From: Caldilineaceae bacterium
GTDB lineage: Bacteria > Chloroflexota > Anaerolineae > Caldilineales > Caldilineaceae
DNA length: 64,000 nt
Direction: 5' to 3'
Assembly: GCA_026645575.1 (NCBI GenBank)
Contig: JAPKMW010000008.1
Location: 62,001-126,000, forward strand
Position 1 is the stretch's first letter. Each line of letters begins with the position of its first letter. Position numbers and translations under genes: made by a program. The notes under the pieces were generated by a model. That model saw only the letters and a list, made by a program, of their open reading frames with translations, was not told where the DNA came from and made no database searches. Of the stretch, positions 23,801 through 31,378 are shown piece after piece.

Positions 23801-24409
23801 TTCACCACTGCGCAACGATTGGCAGGCCAGGTGAATGGCTGTGAGCGAGGCAGAACAGGCCGTATCGATCTGAAGACTTGGCCCATGAATATTGAGCAGA
23901 TGCGCTAAACGACCGGTAATCATCGACCGCAGATTGCTCAACGCATTGTAGCGGTCAATCGTTTGCGGATCGTCGGTATAGATCTGGCGGGCAGAGTAAT
24001 CATCCCAGAAGGCGCCGATAAAGAGACCCGTTTGACTGCCCGTGAGCGCTGCAGGGGGCAGGTTGGCATTCTCCAATGTTTCCCAACTCACCTCCAAGAC
24101 GAGGCGTTGCTGGGGATCCAGGGCGATGGCCTCGCGCGGCGCCAGGTTGAAAAAATGCGGGTCAAATTGCGCAACATCAGCCAAGAAGTAGCCCTTGCGT
24201 ACATACATTTTACCTGGTGCATTGGGATCTGGGTCATAATAGGCATCGATATCCCACCGGTCTGCCGGAATCTCCCTGGCGATGTCTGCACCGGCGCGCA
24301 ACAATTGCCAGAACTGTTCCGGGGTCGCCGCGCCAGGGAAGCGGCAGCCCATGCCGATGATGGCAATGGGTTCTATGGGGGTGGGCAGTTGGGTTGTTGG
24401 CTGATTCAT
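17855..24409 (-). CDS. Type I PKS, fully reducing module KS-AT-DH-ER-KR-ACP
   Basis: I chose the ATG at 24409 because it overlaps the previous stop as ATGA, like other junctions in this operon; the longer frame from 24469 would run 64 nt into the radical SAM gene. The protein has 2184 residues. KS: Cys185, His320, His358. AT: GHSIGE at Ser641, HAFH at 741-744, malonyl type. DH: HHVYGTVVVP near 948, SLIDACFQ downstream. Structural pseudo-KR about 1230-1440. ER: NADPH loop HAASGGVGQA near 1628. KR: GGLGALG near 1814, LDD motif (B type), NYAAAN near 1953. ACP: GLDSLM near 2095. The last 40 residues (EDLLEQELALLEE) are an acidic helical docking tail. It should add one fully saturated C2 unit. There is no loading domain, and it is the first PKS of the operon, so its KS probably takes the starter from the free ACP encoded upstream. 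Confidence 0.96.
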   Translation of the reverse strand: MNQPTTQLPTPIEPIAIIGMGCRFPGAATPEQFWQLLRAGADIAREIPADRWDIDAYYDPDPNAPGKMYVRKGYFLADVAQFDPHFFNLAPREAIALDPQQRLVLEVSWETLENANLPPAALTGSQTGLFIGAFWDDYSARQIYTDDPQTIDRYNALSNLRSMITGRLAHLLNIHGPSLQIDTACSASLTAIHLACQSLRSGECDLALAGGVFLLLAPEVTLGVCRLGALAPDGRSKPFDRAADGLGQGEGCGMVLLKRLAAAQADGDTILAVIRGSAINHDGHSRTVTTPNGRAQEQLLRQAIRQAGVAPTQIQYLEAHGTGTELGDPIEVFAIAEAYCVERKTPLAIGSVKSNIGHLNAAAGIAGLCKVVLAMQHGEIPPTLHVNQLNPRIPWQKLGITVPTTVTPWRTDGAPRLAGVSSFGLSGSNAHLILEEASSYSAQSAAAEGKRYERSHHLLTLSAATPEALCALTARYDDLLRQQSTIALADLCHTAATGRQHFAHRLALVAASTADAAQQLTTLMQVGSTARISKQPPKIAFLFTGQGSQYGDIGRDLYETQPTFRGLLDRCDQLLQPYLGESLLAILYPDREPGKQDDGQGKKASLDDTTYTQPALFVLEYALAMLWQSWGIQPDILLGHSIGEVVAACVAGVFSLEDGLKLVAARGRLMGALPQDGVMVSVVAPEDRVRQAIAPYAKEVSIAAVNGPASIVIAGKRAAVLTIAEDFAAAGVKTHKLTVSHAFHSPLMEPILADFRRVAQSITYHRPKLPLVSNLTGNVAGDELTSPDYWVRHVRETVRFADGLQTLYAQGIRVLLEIGPQPTLLGMAGQWVDKVAGNHNDKATPQPPVMLPSLRKGQSAWQPLLTSLGELYVCGAVINWQALYAAEQPHKVPLPTYPFQRQRYWLDKPRQQPRAVAVRPLIDKKTWLPHQKQTVFEKAFSTTTLPFLADHHVYGTVVVPGACHLALALSGADLLFAGAPCVIEDVIFPQALALLAAEERTVQLVVTAGEQPNAPALFQVFSFAETDEQVEPLIHATGKIAQTDAAPPTRLLAECQATCPTALDPDAVYAYLADAQVTLGPTFRWFASISRGDDAALAQLQIPAALPDLQGYPLFPSLIDACFQVVGTALLGYDKDTPRGDGKNQEGTPLPFALERLMFYGPITHRDLWCHGQRTTDDKWAIALFTATGQVVAEMVGFQMRAVPPTAIQTTRLRTDWLYTLDWLPHPLTQSAVSAPMPAGWLLFGGGAVSSAVAATLAATAVPTLLVNPDQHVSFPPALTAGGVQQAMVDLTNAAMVKQLVAEAAAQYGTVGIVYLCGLDNPPPGAALPTWSLHLCTGLLHVTQALLELDRRSRLWLVTQGCQPKSARQGGQEEGALSLPAAPPSAVAAGALWGFGRTLAQEEPRLQTVCIDLDPKADLQQQTALLQAELFASLQTDQPAAQVCYHNGERLVGVQQSWQPPLRIEPTAPLRLQLLAYGDLENLRFVPLQRRRPRPGEIEVEVKAAGVNFRDLLNALGMLQEYYAKVLGITRAQDVNLGFECAGVVTGVGEGVTGFAVGDRVMGMADGAFASYVTVAANTMALIPDNISDRAAATVPLTFLTAWYGLVTLAKLQPGERILIHAASGGVGQAAIQIAQAIGAEIFATASPGKWEFLRQQGITHRFNSRTLDFATEIRQLTQGEGMDVVLNSLNGDFIDHSIDLLAQSGRFIEIGKIGIRRHEQVQQQRPDVTYFPYDLSEEMAKAPTLYAELWGVLTARLRAGCLQPLPHVVFPAHHIVDAFRYMQQAKHIGKIVVTFDPPPPLRLQPEATYLITGGLGALGLTIAHQLVADGATHLVLTSRRGVTTEQQRQTLAQLTKAGATIAVIPADIAERAAVQDLIDRCHAIAPLRGIVHTAGVLDDGVLTEQTAERFATVMRPKVDGTWHLHMLTQDIALDFFVCFSSAASLLGSPGQSNYAAANAFMDTLMQQRRKAGLPGLSINWGAWSEAGMAAHLQARVAAQGMAMITPQQGQLLFQHLRQQPVAQVAVLPLQTRTAVPDRTQPQGIGIRERLLTLPADEQQAALHDYLCTQIAAVLGLRADTAIDRHTRLFDFGLDSLMAVELKNKIEAGLRVTVHSTLLFDYPTLAVLMPYLFTQMGLDTDRTAGNANQVGNSEESMGIEPSLAALTAADLEDLLEQELALLEE

Positions 24410-26298
24410 TGCTTTTCCCACTCCCACTTGGGCAAAATACTTTGCATCCGCAGCAGCATCCCATGACAATAATCAGCCGCGTGGTCAAGGCTGCGTCCCG
24501 CCATAAAGGGATATTGCAGGCGCTTGTGATCGATGTTGATCTGCCGGTTGCCTGGCGCCGTTGTTGGTTGGGCCGGCGCAAATTGCTGAAATAAAGCCAG
24601 ATAGGCTTCCGGCAATTCAACGCGATAGCTGCGGATGGCGCTGGCTTTTAGCTTGATGTGACGAAAGAGACTGGACTCGACGCCAAAGGGGGTGTTAAGG
24701 TAAAAGTAGGGCTGGTTCAGCAGATCGACCTCAAACAAGAACTGCGCTTCCGGGTTGCGCCACCACGGCTGCGTCGTCACAAACGCCAGGAGCAACTGGG
24801 TAAAGTGGGTGCGATGGACATGGGTGATAAAATGGGCGACTTTGCCGTAAAACCCGAATTCATAGAAACTATCTTCCGTGATCGATTTTTGATATAAGTT
24901 GGTGATGGGTGAGTCCGGTTGCTGCGCCAGAAAGTCAGTAAAGGCCAAAAATAGATTGTTATGCGAGAGCTGGTGCGATTGATGGAGATAATCGGCAACG
25001 GTGGTGAGCATACCGATATTGTGCAAAAGGTGAAGCGCGAAATAGAATTGCAACCCGGCTTGATACTCCTGCTTATTCACCTCATTGGTCTGTGTGATCA
25101 ATTCAACTTCACCGACTGCTTCATCCATTGTTTGGGTGACAAAGCCAAATTCGGCGCGCTTGTGATACAAGGGCGTGTTGTGTAACAGAATATGCGGATA
25201 GACGATGATGGTGCCGGCCTTGGCGTGGCAGAGGGTGTTGATCCCCGCTTGAAACGACGTCAGCGTTTCGCCAGGCAAGGGCCAGATCATCTCAGTGACG
25301 GTGCTGATGCCCTTTTGCCGCAAGCTATCTTGAATGGTGACATAGGTACTTAATTTAATGTTTTCGCGCGCCACCTGCATCAGGCTGGTCGGATTCATCG
25401 TTTGCATGGAGATCGGTTGGGTGGAAATCACCCGCGCCGCATCAAAGATCTCGGTAATCTGTGTCACCTTATCGGGTTGATTTTTGGCGGCAGAATAGTA
25501 AACGACCTGCGGGGCGTGCAGTTTGCGGGCATTTTGGGCAATGTGTTGGGAAAGCCCGACATCGCGCCGCAACATGCCCCAATTGGCATCGGCAATAATA
25601 AACCAGCGGATCCGTTTTTGGCTTAACCAATCCAGCTCGGCTTGGATGCGTTCCTCACTAAATTTAAAGACGCGGTCATTGGTGGCCGCGCCCCAATAAC
25701 AGAAGCCGCAGTGGAAGGGACAACCGCGGTTAGTTTCAAAGACGGCAACGTTATAGGCATCCTGGAAGAGGCCAGTGAGAAACGGGGAAGGAATTTCGTC
25801 CAGATCATGAATCCGTTTCTGTTCCGGTGTGCTGATCAAGCGACCAGCTTGGTAGAAGCTTAATCCACCCACGGTTGAGAAATCGGGAACGGAACTGCGT
25901 AGCGCGCACAGAAACTCGTAAAACGTTTTTTCGCCTTCGCCATTGCACAAGACCACATTTTCCTGCTGCGGGTTGAGATATTTGGCCGCGTGGTCCATCA
26001 CTTGTGGTCCACCCAGGATAAAATATGCATTGGGTTTGCTTTTCTGCAAGGCGGCAAGGAGGCGTTGGACAAGACCCATATTCCAAACATAACAACTGAA
26101 GGCATAGACATCACTATCGGCTTCCTGTAACGTTTGCAGGATCGAATCCACCGGCGTTTTGGCCATGGCAGAAACCTGGCGAAAGGTGTAGTTTTCTTGA
26201 ATTACGGGGTCTTTACACGCGTAGGCTTGTAGATAGCCGGAGACGAGCGGGAGCATTTTTTCGTAAACGGTCAACTCGATAAAGGTCACTTTCTTCAT
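24406..26298 (-). CDS. B12-binding-type radical SAM enzyme, putative C-methyltransferase
   Basis: 630 residues. The N-terminal 150 residues have the Rossmann-like pattern of cobalamin-binding radical SAM proteins (for example YFILGGPQV). The radical SAM CxxxCxxC motif is at about 193-200 (CPFHCGFC). The C-terminal half (about 400-630) is long and matches nothing I recognise. Members of this superfamily methylate unactivated carbon (bottromycin, fosfomycin Fom3, polytheonamide, and CysS in cystobactamid, which extends O-methyl groups). An O-methyltransferase sits in the same operon, so a CysS-like homologation of a methoxy group is possible, as is methylation of a starter or chain carbon; neither is shown by the sequence. 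Other chemistry is known for the fold, so the methylase call is inference. A good ribosome binding site (GAGGAG, 6 nt spacing) precedes the ATG. The stop overlaps the PKS start. Confidence 0.85.
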   Translation of the reverse strand: MKKVTFIELTVYEKMLPLVSGYLQAYACKDPVIQENYTFRQVSAMAKTPVDSILQTLQEADSDVYAFSCYVWNMGLVQRLLAALQKSKPNAYFILGGPQVMDHAAKYLNPQQENVVLCNGEGEKTFYEFLCALRSSVPDFSTVGGLSFYQAGRLISTPEQKRIHDLDEIPSPFLTGLFQDAYNVAVFETNRGCPFHCGFCYWGAATNDRVFKFSEERIQAELDWLSQKRIRWFIIADANWGMLRRDVGLSQHIAQNARKLHAPQVVYYSAAKNQPDKVTQITEIFDAARVISTQPISMQTMNPTSLMQVARENIKLSTYVTIQDSLRQKGISTVTEMIWPLPGETLTSFQAGINTLCHAKAGTIIVYPHILLHNTPLYHKRAEFGFVTQTMDEAVGEVELITQTNEVNKQEYQAGLQFYFALHLLHNIGMLTTVADYLHQSHQLSHNNLFLAFTDFLAQQPDSPITNLYQKSITEDSFYEFGFYGKVAHFITHVHRTHFTQLLLAFVTTQPWWRNPEAQFLFEVDLLNQPYFYLNTPFGVESSLFRHIKLKASAIRSYRVELPEAYLALFQQFAPAQPTTAPGNRQINIDHKRLQYPFMAGRSLDHAADYCHGMLLRMQSILPKWEWEKQ

Positions 26299-26399
26299 AA
26301 ACGTCTCCTCTTCGGTCGGTAGATAAAACCGGTTGTTGATCGGGGCAGCTTGCTTGGGATAGCGGGTTTACAAGGGCGGCGCTTGGGGTGTTGGCGGAT
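26299..26399 (-). other. 101 nt gap inside the biosynthetic operon
   Basis: This is the only sizeable intergenic space in the operon. It holds the GAGGAG ribosome binding site of the radical SAM gene. I see no convincing terminator or promoter in it, so read-through from the upstream genes is likely. Confidence 0.4.
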
Positions 26400-27962
26400 T
26401 CAATGGCTGCTTTCCGCATTACGCAATTTGTAGCGTTGTATCTTCCCGGTTGCCGTCTTGGGCAATTCTTCGACAAACTCAAGCCATTGTGGGCATTTGT
26501 GGGCCGCCAACTGCTTACTGCAATGGCGCAATAGATCACGTATGCCGTCGGTGCCCGTGGTATAGCCCTCACGCAGGCGGAGGAAAGCTTTCGGTTTGAG
26601 CAGCCCTTGCGCATCCCGCCAACCAACCACAGCGCATTCCAATACCGCTGGATGGCTAATCAGCACGCTTTCGACCTCAACCGGTGAAACCCACAGCCCG
26701 CCGACCTTGAACAGGTCATCGCTGCGTCCGGCATACCAGTAGAAGCCATCGCTATCAACCCGATATTTGTCGCTAGTCCAGTACCACTCGCCGCGGAAGG
26801 TCTGCCGACTTTTTTCGGATTGGTGTAGATAGAAGAGCGCAGTAGTCTCGCCACGGATGATCAGGTTGCCGACTTCTCCTGGCGCTACTGGTGTTCCGGC
26901 GGCGTCAACAAGCTTTACCGTGTAGCCAGGGCAGGGAACCCCACTACTACCCGCTCGCACCATACCCGGATAGTTGGTAAGGAAAGGCGCAATGGTTTCG
27001 GTCGCACCAATATGTTCGTAGATTTCAAGTCCGGTCTTTTGCCGCCACTGCTCCCAAGCAGAAACAGGTAGCGGTTCGCCGGCAGAGACGCATATGCGCA
27101 GCGAGGAGAGATCGTACTTTTTTGTGAACCCTAGCAGGCTCAACATGTTGATGTAGCCGCTGGGGACGTTGTAGAAAACTGTGGGCCTGAATTGCTCAAT
27201 CGTCTCGATAATTCCTTGCGCCATGCGTGGTGAATGGGCATAGAGCACGATGCTGGCGCCAACATACCAGGGGAGAATCAAATTGCCGCTGATGCCATAG
27301 GTGAAGAAGAGCTTGGAGGCAGCAAAGGAGCGGTCGGCTTCGCCAATCTGCAGCGTATCAACGCCATAAAACGCCGCCGTCAGTGGATAATCTTTGTGTG
27401 CGTGGAAGATGCCTTTGGGCCGGCCTGTTGTGCCACTGGAATAATTGAGCGTACAAAAATCGTCACGGTGGGTCTGTGCCGTCACCAATGTCTCGGCTTC
27501 GTCTGCGATCCAGGCGCAGTACGATAGGTCGGTGGTACGATTCGGTTGCCCAATCACAATGACGTGTTTCAACGTCACATGGGCATTGCGAACGGCCTCG
27601 ATCTTGGGCAACAAACTTTCGTGAACAAGTAAGACGGACGCACGGCTATCGCCCAAGATGTAATCATACTCGGCTTCCTCTAGCATGGTGTTCATGCCCA
27701 GAGAAATCGCGCCGATCTTGAGGATGCCAAAAAAGGCAGTGACCCATTCAGCGCTATCGGGTGCAAGGATGCCAACGATATCGCCAATGCGTACGTCCAA
27801 CCGGCGCAAGGCATTCGCCACTTGGTTTACCTCGCGGGAAACTTCCAGGAAGGTCATCGTGCGCTCTGTACTAAAGAGCGCTTCTTTCTGCCCGCGTGCG
27901 GCCAGATTACGTTCTAAAATATCAACGGCATTGTAGTGGAGGGATAGATCTGCTGCCTTCAT
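26400..27962 (-). CDS. AMP-dependent acid ligase, benzoate-CoA-ligase-like
   Basis: 520 residues of the ANL adenylating superfamily with all core motifs: YSSGTTGRPKG near residue 175, GATE in the AMP-binding loop, the hinge region YAGRSDDLFKVGGLWVSP, and the catalytic lysine in TATGKIQRYKL near 508. Sequence features throughout (FFTYGISGN, HKDYPLTAAFYG) are typical of benzoate/4-hydroxybenzoate-CoA ligases. In this setting it most likely activates an aromatic or other small carboxylic acid and passes it either to CoA or directly to the free ACP two genes upstream, forming the starter of the PKS line. Its start overlaps the cupin stop by 4 nt. The exact acid cannot be read from the sequence. 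Confidence 0.92.
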   Translation of the reverse strand: MKAADLSLHYNAVDILERNLAARGQKEALFSTERTMTFLEVSREVNQVANALRRLDVRIGDIVGILAPDSAEWVTAFFGILKIGAISLGMNTMLEEAEYDYILGDSRASVLLVHESLLPKIEAVRNAHVTLKHVIVIGQPNRTTDLSYCAWIADEAETLVTAQTHRDDFCTLNYSSGTTGRPKGIFHAHKDYPLTAAFYGVDTLQIGEADRSFAASKLFFTYGISGNLILPWYVGASIVLYAHSPRMAQGIIETIEQFRPTVFYNVPSGYINMLSLLGFTKKYDLSSLRICVSAGEPLPVSAWEQWRQKTGLEIYEHIGATETIAPFLTNYPGMVRAGSSGVPCPGYTVKLVDAAGTPVAPGEVGNLIIRGETTALFYLHQSEKSRQTFRGEWYWTSDKYRVDSDGFYWYAGRSDDLFKVGGLWVSPVEVESVLISHPAVLECAVVGWRDAQGLLKPKAFLRLREGYTTGTDGIRDLLRHCSKQLAAHKCPQWLEFVEELPKTATGKIQRYKLRNAESSH

Positions 27963-28402
27963 CGTCCATTGACCTCTTTCACTAGAGCCGTGGAGATTGG
28001 CGTTGATATTTCTTGTCCATAGCGTTCAAACCCATTCAGGCGGATGGCAATAAAGTATCCTGAGCCGCTGAGTACGTTAGCGGCGTGCATCATTCCGGCA
28101 GGTATCCAAACCGTCGAATTCGCTGCGACACAGAAGGTCTCGTCTTCTAGTTGGATTTCATAGGTCAGTTCGTCCCTTTCGTCGCCGACGACAATATTAA
28201 TCTCCGGCACGTCATGACAATGCAACTCTGTGTACCGCGCAACATTGGCGGCGCTTGTCACCTTGTGAATGGCTAGATGCAAGGGATACGTATCGGCAAA
28301 GAAACGTTCAATACAATCCACATCATGATGGTGTGCGATTGAAGATAAAGGGCTTGGTACATTATGATGAATCAATTTCTGATACTGGTCACGGCGATTC
28401 AT
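27959..28402 (-). CDS. Small cupin-fold protein
   Basis: 147 residues with one cupin barrel: a metal-ligand-like motif ELHCHDVPEINIVVG about residues 65-80 and the second conserved motif VWIPAGMMHAANVLSG about 100-115. Cupins of this size include dioxygenases, isomerases and cyclases of biosynthetic clusters as well as sugar-binding regulators; no DNA-binding domain is attached. It lies between the free ACP and the ligase, with a 12 nt gap and a 4 nt overlap, so a role on the starter unit is the simplest reading. The reaction is not known to me. Confidence 0.85.
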   Translation of the reverse strand: MNRRDQYQKLIHHNVPSPLSSIAHHHDVDCIERFFADTYPLHLAIHKVTSAANVARYTELHCHDVPEINIVVGDERDELTYEIQLEDETFCVAANSTVWIPAGMMHAANVLSGSGYFIAIRLNGFERYGQEISTPISTALVKEVNGR

Positions 28403-28414
28403 GGGTTGGCTCCT

Positions 28415-28681
28415 TTAAATCTTCAGCATTTCCGCTGTGCCATTCTCATAAGCTTCGATTAGATCTCCCACGGTTTCTGGAAATGCCGTTCCCCGGAGAA
28501 TCCCGATCGGAATAAAGCCGAATAGTTCTTCAAGCCTGGCAAGCAAACTTGTGAATGCAACAGAATCCAAGCGAAAGTCAGCTAATTGTGTTGTATCATC
28601 TACATCTGGCGGCATGGAATATGGCGTGAACTCGTTCACGATTCCACCCAATTGTGTTAATACCAAATTGCGCGTGTCCAT
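28415..28681 (-). CDS. Free-standing acyl carrier protein
   Basis: 88 residues from the ATG at 28681, which sits 7 nt after the methyltransferase stop and has GAGGG about 11 nt upstream. A longer frame from 28717 would overlap the methyltransferase and adds only a basic, non-conserved lead. The four-helix carrier fold is recognisable, and the phosphopantetheine serine is near residue 40 in LDSVAFTSLLARLEE. With the adjacent acid ligase it probably forms the loading station of the assembly line, since none of the PKS proteins has its own loading didomain. Confidence 0.9.
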   Translation of the reverse strand: MDTRNLVLTQLGGIVNEFTPYSMPPDVDDTTQLADFRLDSVAFTSLLARLEELFGFIPIGILRGTAFPETVGDLIEAYENGTAEMLKI

Positions 28682-28688
28682 TCGTGTT

Positions 28689-29750
28689 TTATCCCTCTCT
28701 TTGTACTTCGATTGCATTAAATCCCAAACATTTCAACGGATGAACGGCACTGATCTTGAAGTTTGCTGCCTTTAATAAAGCCTCGTACCCTGCCGTATTG
28801 CGTTCACACCCTTGAGTTAGCACCAGCATCATCAAATCTGCATCGACAGCCGGCATATTGCCCTTGAGCTGGGTGGGGATCAGCATTTCAAGAATCAAAA
28901 GTTTGCCTTGCGTTGTCATCGCATCATGGCAGTTGCGTAAAATTTCGATGCACTGTTCATCGCTCCAGTTGTGTAAGATCTGTGAGAGGATATATAGATC
29001 ACCGCCAGGAGGTACACCGTCCATAAAGCTCCCGCTAACGAAACGACAGCGGCCACCAAGGTGTTGTAGCACAGCGCGTTGTTTTGCTTCTGTGATAACC
29101 GGTGGTAGATCAAACAAAATCCCCTGTAATTGCGGATAGCTGTGCAAGATTGTTTGGAGCAGGGTGCCGTTGCCACCGCCGATATCAACAACAACTGCGG
29201 CTCCAGAAAAATCGTAAGCGTCAACTAACGCCTGGGCGCTCTGTTCTGATCTGATCTGCATAAATTGATTGAAGCGCATACCGGCTTCTGGTTTTTGTGC
29301 AAAGTGGGTGTAATAGTCACAGCCAAAGGCCGCCTCGAACGGCACCTCTTCCGCTTCAACGGCGGCTAACAACTTGTTCCATGACGGATACCACTCTTCG
29401 CCGGTCAGGATGGCATAGCCGCGCAGTGAATCTGCCTTATTGGATTCGAGAAACTCGATTGGTGGCGTTGTTGCAAAAACGCCAGGTTCAGTTTCGACAA
29501 GCAAACCACCACTGACACACCCGCGCAAAATCCGGTGGAGTGGTTCCTCTGCCACATGTAGATCGGCCGCCAAAGTCGCACTCGATTTGGGACCCGCGGC
29601 AAGGTGATCCGCTATCCCCAATTTTGCAATGATATAGAGCAGTTGTGTATTCACATACCCGCCCAGTTTCTGCAACAGGGCTGCTCTACTCAACCCCGTC
29701 CCCCTTTCTGTTGATGGTAAGTTTGCTGCACCCATATGTGGTTTTGACAT
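28689..29750 (-). CDS. SAM-dependent O-methyltransferase, plant-type family 2
   Basis: 353 residues. The N-terminal winged-helix dimerisation domain (about 20-110) is followed by a Rossmann methyltransferase with the SAM loop VDIGGGNGTLL near residue 192 and the family signature ILHNWSDEQCIEILRN further on, typical of O-methyltransferases acting on phenols, tetracenomycin-like polyketides and similar hydroxyls. It is the first gene of the operon and has a good ribosome binding site (AAAGGA, 8 nt spacing). Substrate candidates are the aromatic starter before or after loading, or the hydroxyl left by PKS module 2; the position next to the ACP favours the starter. The substrate is inference. Confidence 0.92.
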   Translation of the reverse strand: MSKPHMGAANLPSTERGTGLSRAALLQKLGGYVNTQLLYIIAKLGIADHLAAGPKSSATLAADLHVAEEPLHRILRGCVSGGLLVETEPGVFATTPPIEFLESNKADSLRGYAILTGEEWYPSWNKLLAAVEAEEVPFEAAFGCDYYTHFAQKPEAGMRFNQFMQIRSEQSAQALVDAYDFSGAAVVVDIGGGNGTLLQTILHSYPQLQGILFDLPPVITEAKQRAVLQHLGGRCRFVSGSFMDGVPPGGDLYILSQILHNWSDEQCIEILRNCHDAMTTQGKLLILEMLIPTQLKGNMPAVDADLMMLVLTQGCERNTAGYEALLKAANFKISAVHPLKCLGFNAIEVQREG

Positions 29751-30006
29751 CGGATCAATCCTTTGATCGTTGAAATGGTTGCACCCAACCTGTGGGCAGA
29801 AGGAAGCCGGCAGCAGAGGGAAAAACCGTTGCTCTTTGTTGGGTGGCTACTGTGATGGGTGATAAATCTGTTTGCATTATGGTGTGATTGTTTGTTTGTG
29901 AAACAGATGGGCGCACGTTTTGTCGCCTTGCGCTCTCGGCCGCGCCCCTAAATCCACTGCACGGCAGCACATAAAGCAACCTATTTACACCTGAAAAAGT
30001 GTACCT
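29751..30006 (-). other. Leader region of the NRPS/PKS operon
   Basis: About 256 nt upstream of the first biosynthetic gene. A CATAAT hexamer (minus strand, around 29875-29880) could be a -10 box, but no matching -35 is visible. A 74-codon open frame ends 4 nt before the methyltransferase ATG but has weak coding character. The promoter of the operon must lie here or further upstream; I cannot place it. Confidence 0.35.
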
Positions 30007-30360
30007 TTATGGCGCCGTTGCGTATAACACGGCAATGGCGTTGAGCAGGCGGTGGGGCGAAACCCCGGATAATAAGACACTATCGGCGCCGGCGGCTTGG
30101 GCAAGCGGCTGCTGTTCCGGTTCGGCCACCAAGACCAACAAGCCGGCGGCCGGCCATAGCTGTTTCAATGTCTGGACATCTGTGAGCGCGGCTGACGCCG
30201 TCAAGGCATAGATGAGTAGACGCGGGCTGAGGGTCGGCGCCAGGCTGTGAATTGTGGTGGCACACACAACCGGCTCGCTAATGCCATGGGCCTGCAAGAG
30301 AACCAACAACGCAGGTTGTAACCCAACGGGTGCGATCACAATGGTTGGTTTCTTTTGCAT
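30007..30360 (-). CDS. Stand-alone receiver-like protein lacking the phospho-aspartate
   Basis: 117 residues with the alternating beta/alpha pattern of a CheY-like receiver: the second half (LLVLVAEPEQQPLAQAAGADSVLLSGVSPHRLLNAI) aligns well with the beta4-alpha5 region of NarL-type receivers, including the AxGADxxLL-G pattern. The acidic pair after strand 1 (reads IAPVG) and the phospho-acceptor after strand 3 (reads LLIYALTA) are absent, and there is no output domain. It follows the kinase/regulator pair on the same strand after a probable terminator, and it precedes the biosynthetic operon. If expressed it would act by protein-protein contact rather than phosphorylation. It could also be a decayed regulator. 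Confidence 0.6.
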   Translation of the reverse strand: MQKKPTIVIAPVGLQPALLVLLQAHGISEPVVCATTIHSLAPTLSPRLLIYALTASAALTDVQTLKQLWPAAGLLVLVAEPEQQPLAQAAGADSVLLSGVSPHRLLNAIAVLYATAP

Positions 30361-30558
30361 CGCTACTAGCGCTCCCCTGTCATCAGCCCTTCACGCCCGG
30401 TGCTGTTGCTGATTGGCGCTACAACACCTATCATGGTCATAGGCTGATCTTAGCACGCCTGACGCCATCCTTCATCCCCAGCAATACGTATTTGTTTCTT
30501 TGCCTTTGGGAAGGATCGTCTGCTGGAAACAGTAATGGTGTTTGGCGCAAAAAGAAAG

Positions 30559-30586
30559 AGCGTCTACGTAAAAATACGTAGACGCT
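30559..30586 (-). terminator. Hairpin with T-rich tail after the two-component genes
   Basis: A perfect 12 bp stem (AGCGTCTACGTA) with a 4 nt loop. On the minus strand it is followed by CTTTCTTTTT, fitting a rho-independent terminator for the regulator gene that ends about 140 nt upstream. The stem is AT/GC mixed, so strength is uncertain. Confidence 0.6.
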
Positions 30587-30645
30587 ACGATATGATTCCG
30601 TTCCCGTTGACCCCTATCGTGTCCCTATGTCAACTATAGACGTTA

Positions 30646-30703
30646 CCCCAGAGTTTCGGAAACCCTGGGGGCTGCCCACAACTTGTATAGAACACGAGTT
30701 GTG
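30646..30703. repeat. Two adjacent hairpins in the gap after the response regulator
   Basis: Hairpin 1 is an 11 bp stem (CCCCAGAGTTT, one mismatch) with a 3 nt loop at 30646-30670. Hairpin 2 pairs CACAACT with AGTTGTG at 30677-30703. Neither has a T tail. They may be processing or mRNA-stability structures, or part of a bipartite terminator. The rest of the 364 nt gap shows nothing else I can name. Confidence 0.45.
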
Positions 30704-30724
30704 CGTGGGGTGTGCCGTGGTTGC

Positions 30725-31378
30725 TCAAAGATTGTGCAACTGTGCGGTCTTACTGCGGGCGAAGAGGGCTATCTGTGTACGATTCGACAATTCCAGTTTG
30801 ATCATGATATTGCGTACATGGGTGGTCACTGTGCGGGTGGAGACAATCAATTGTGCGGCGATCTCCCGGTTCGACAAGCCTTGCCCCAGGTGCTGTAAGA
30901 CATCAACTTCACGCTCGGTCAAGCGCTCCAGCCGGGTTTGCGTTTCGGATTTCCGGTAGCTTTGGATCATCTGTTGGATAATCACCGGATGGATCGCCGG
31001 TTCGCCCTGGTAGACGGCGCGAATAGCATTTAACAAGGTTTTGGGCGTGCTATCCTTGAGTTGAAAGCCCTCGATCCCGACGGCAAAAGCCGCCGTCACA
31101 TGCGCCTCTTCGGCAAAGCTGGTGAAGATTAAGATACGCGTCGCCGGCTGGCGTTGGCGCACCTGCTGCAATGCGGTCAGACCGTCGGTCCCCGGCATTA
31201 TCAGATCCAATACAAGAACATCGGGGGTATATTGTTCGGCCAGACGAATCGCTTCGGCGCCGTTCGCTGCCTCCGCCACCACTTGGATGTCGGGTTGGGT
31301 GGCGCACAGCAAAGCCAAACCCTGGCGCACAATCGGGTGGTCGTCCGCGACCAAAACGCGGATGGGTTTACTCATCAT
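30725..31378 (-). CDS. NarL/FixJ-family response regulator
   Basis: 217 residues from ATG-ATG at 31378/31375, overlapping the kinase stop by 8-11 nt; the longer frame from 31459 lies inside the kinase gene. The N-terminal receiver is intact: acidic pair in VADDHPIV, phospho-aspartate in VLVLDLIMPG, and a lysine in FQLKDS. The C-terminal LuxR-type helix-turn-helix (about 148-210) is clear: LTEREVDVLQHLGQGLSNREIA followed by VSTRTVTTHVRNIMIKLELSNR (motifs given in two parts). It should be phosphorylated by the coupled kinase and bind DNA as a dimer. The nearest downstream target candidates are the receiver-like gene and the NRPS/PKS operon, which is an inference from position only. Confidence 0.93.
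   Translation of the reverse strand: MMSKPIRVLVADDHPIVRQGLALLCATQPDIQVVAEAANGAEAIRLAEQYTPDVLVLDLIMPGTDGLTALQQVRQRQPATRILIFTSFAEEAHVTAAFAVGIEGFQLKDSTPKTLLNAIRAVYQGEPAIHPVIIQQMIQSYRKSETQTRLERLTEREVDVLQHLGQGLSNREIAAQLIVSTRTVTTHVRNIMIKLELSNRTQIALFARSKTAQLHNL

Noticed and set aside
24410..24469. Longer PKS start at 24469
   Set aside because: It would overlap the radical SAM gene by 64 nt, while the ATGA overlap at 24409 matches the style of the operon.
29755..29979. 74-codon open frame just before the O-methyltransferase
   Set aside because: Weak ribosome binding site, no conserved motif and low-complexity content; could at most be a leader peptide.
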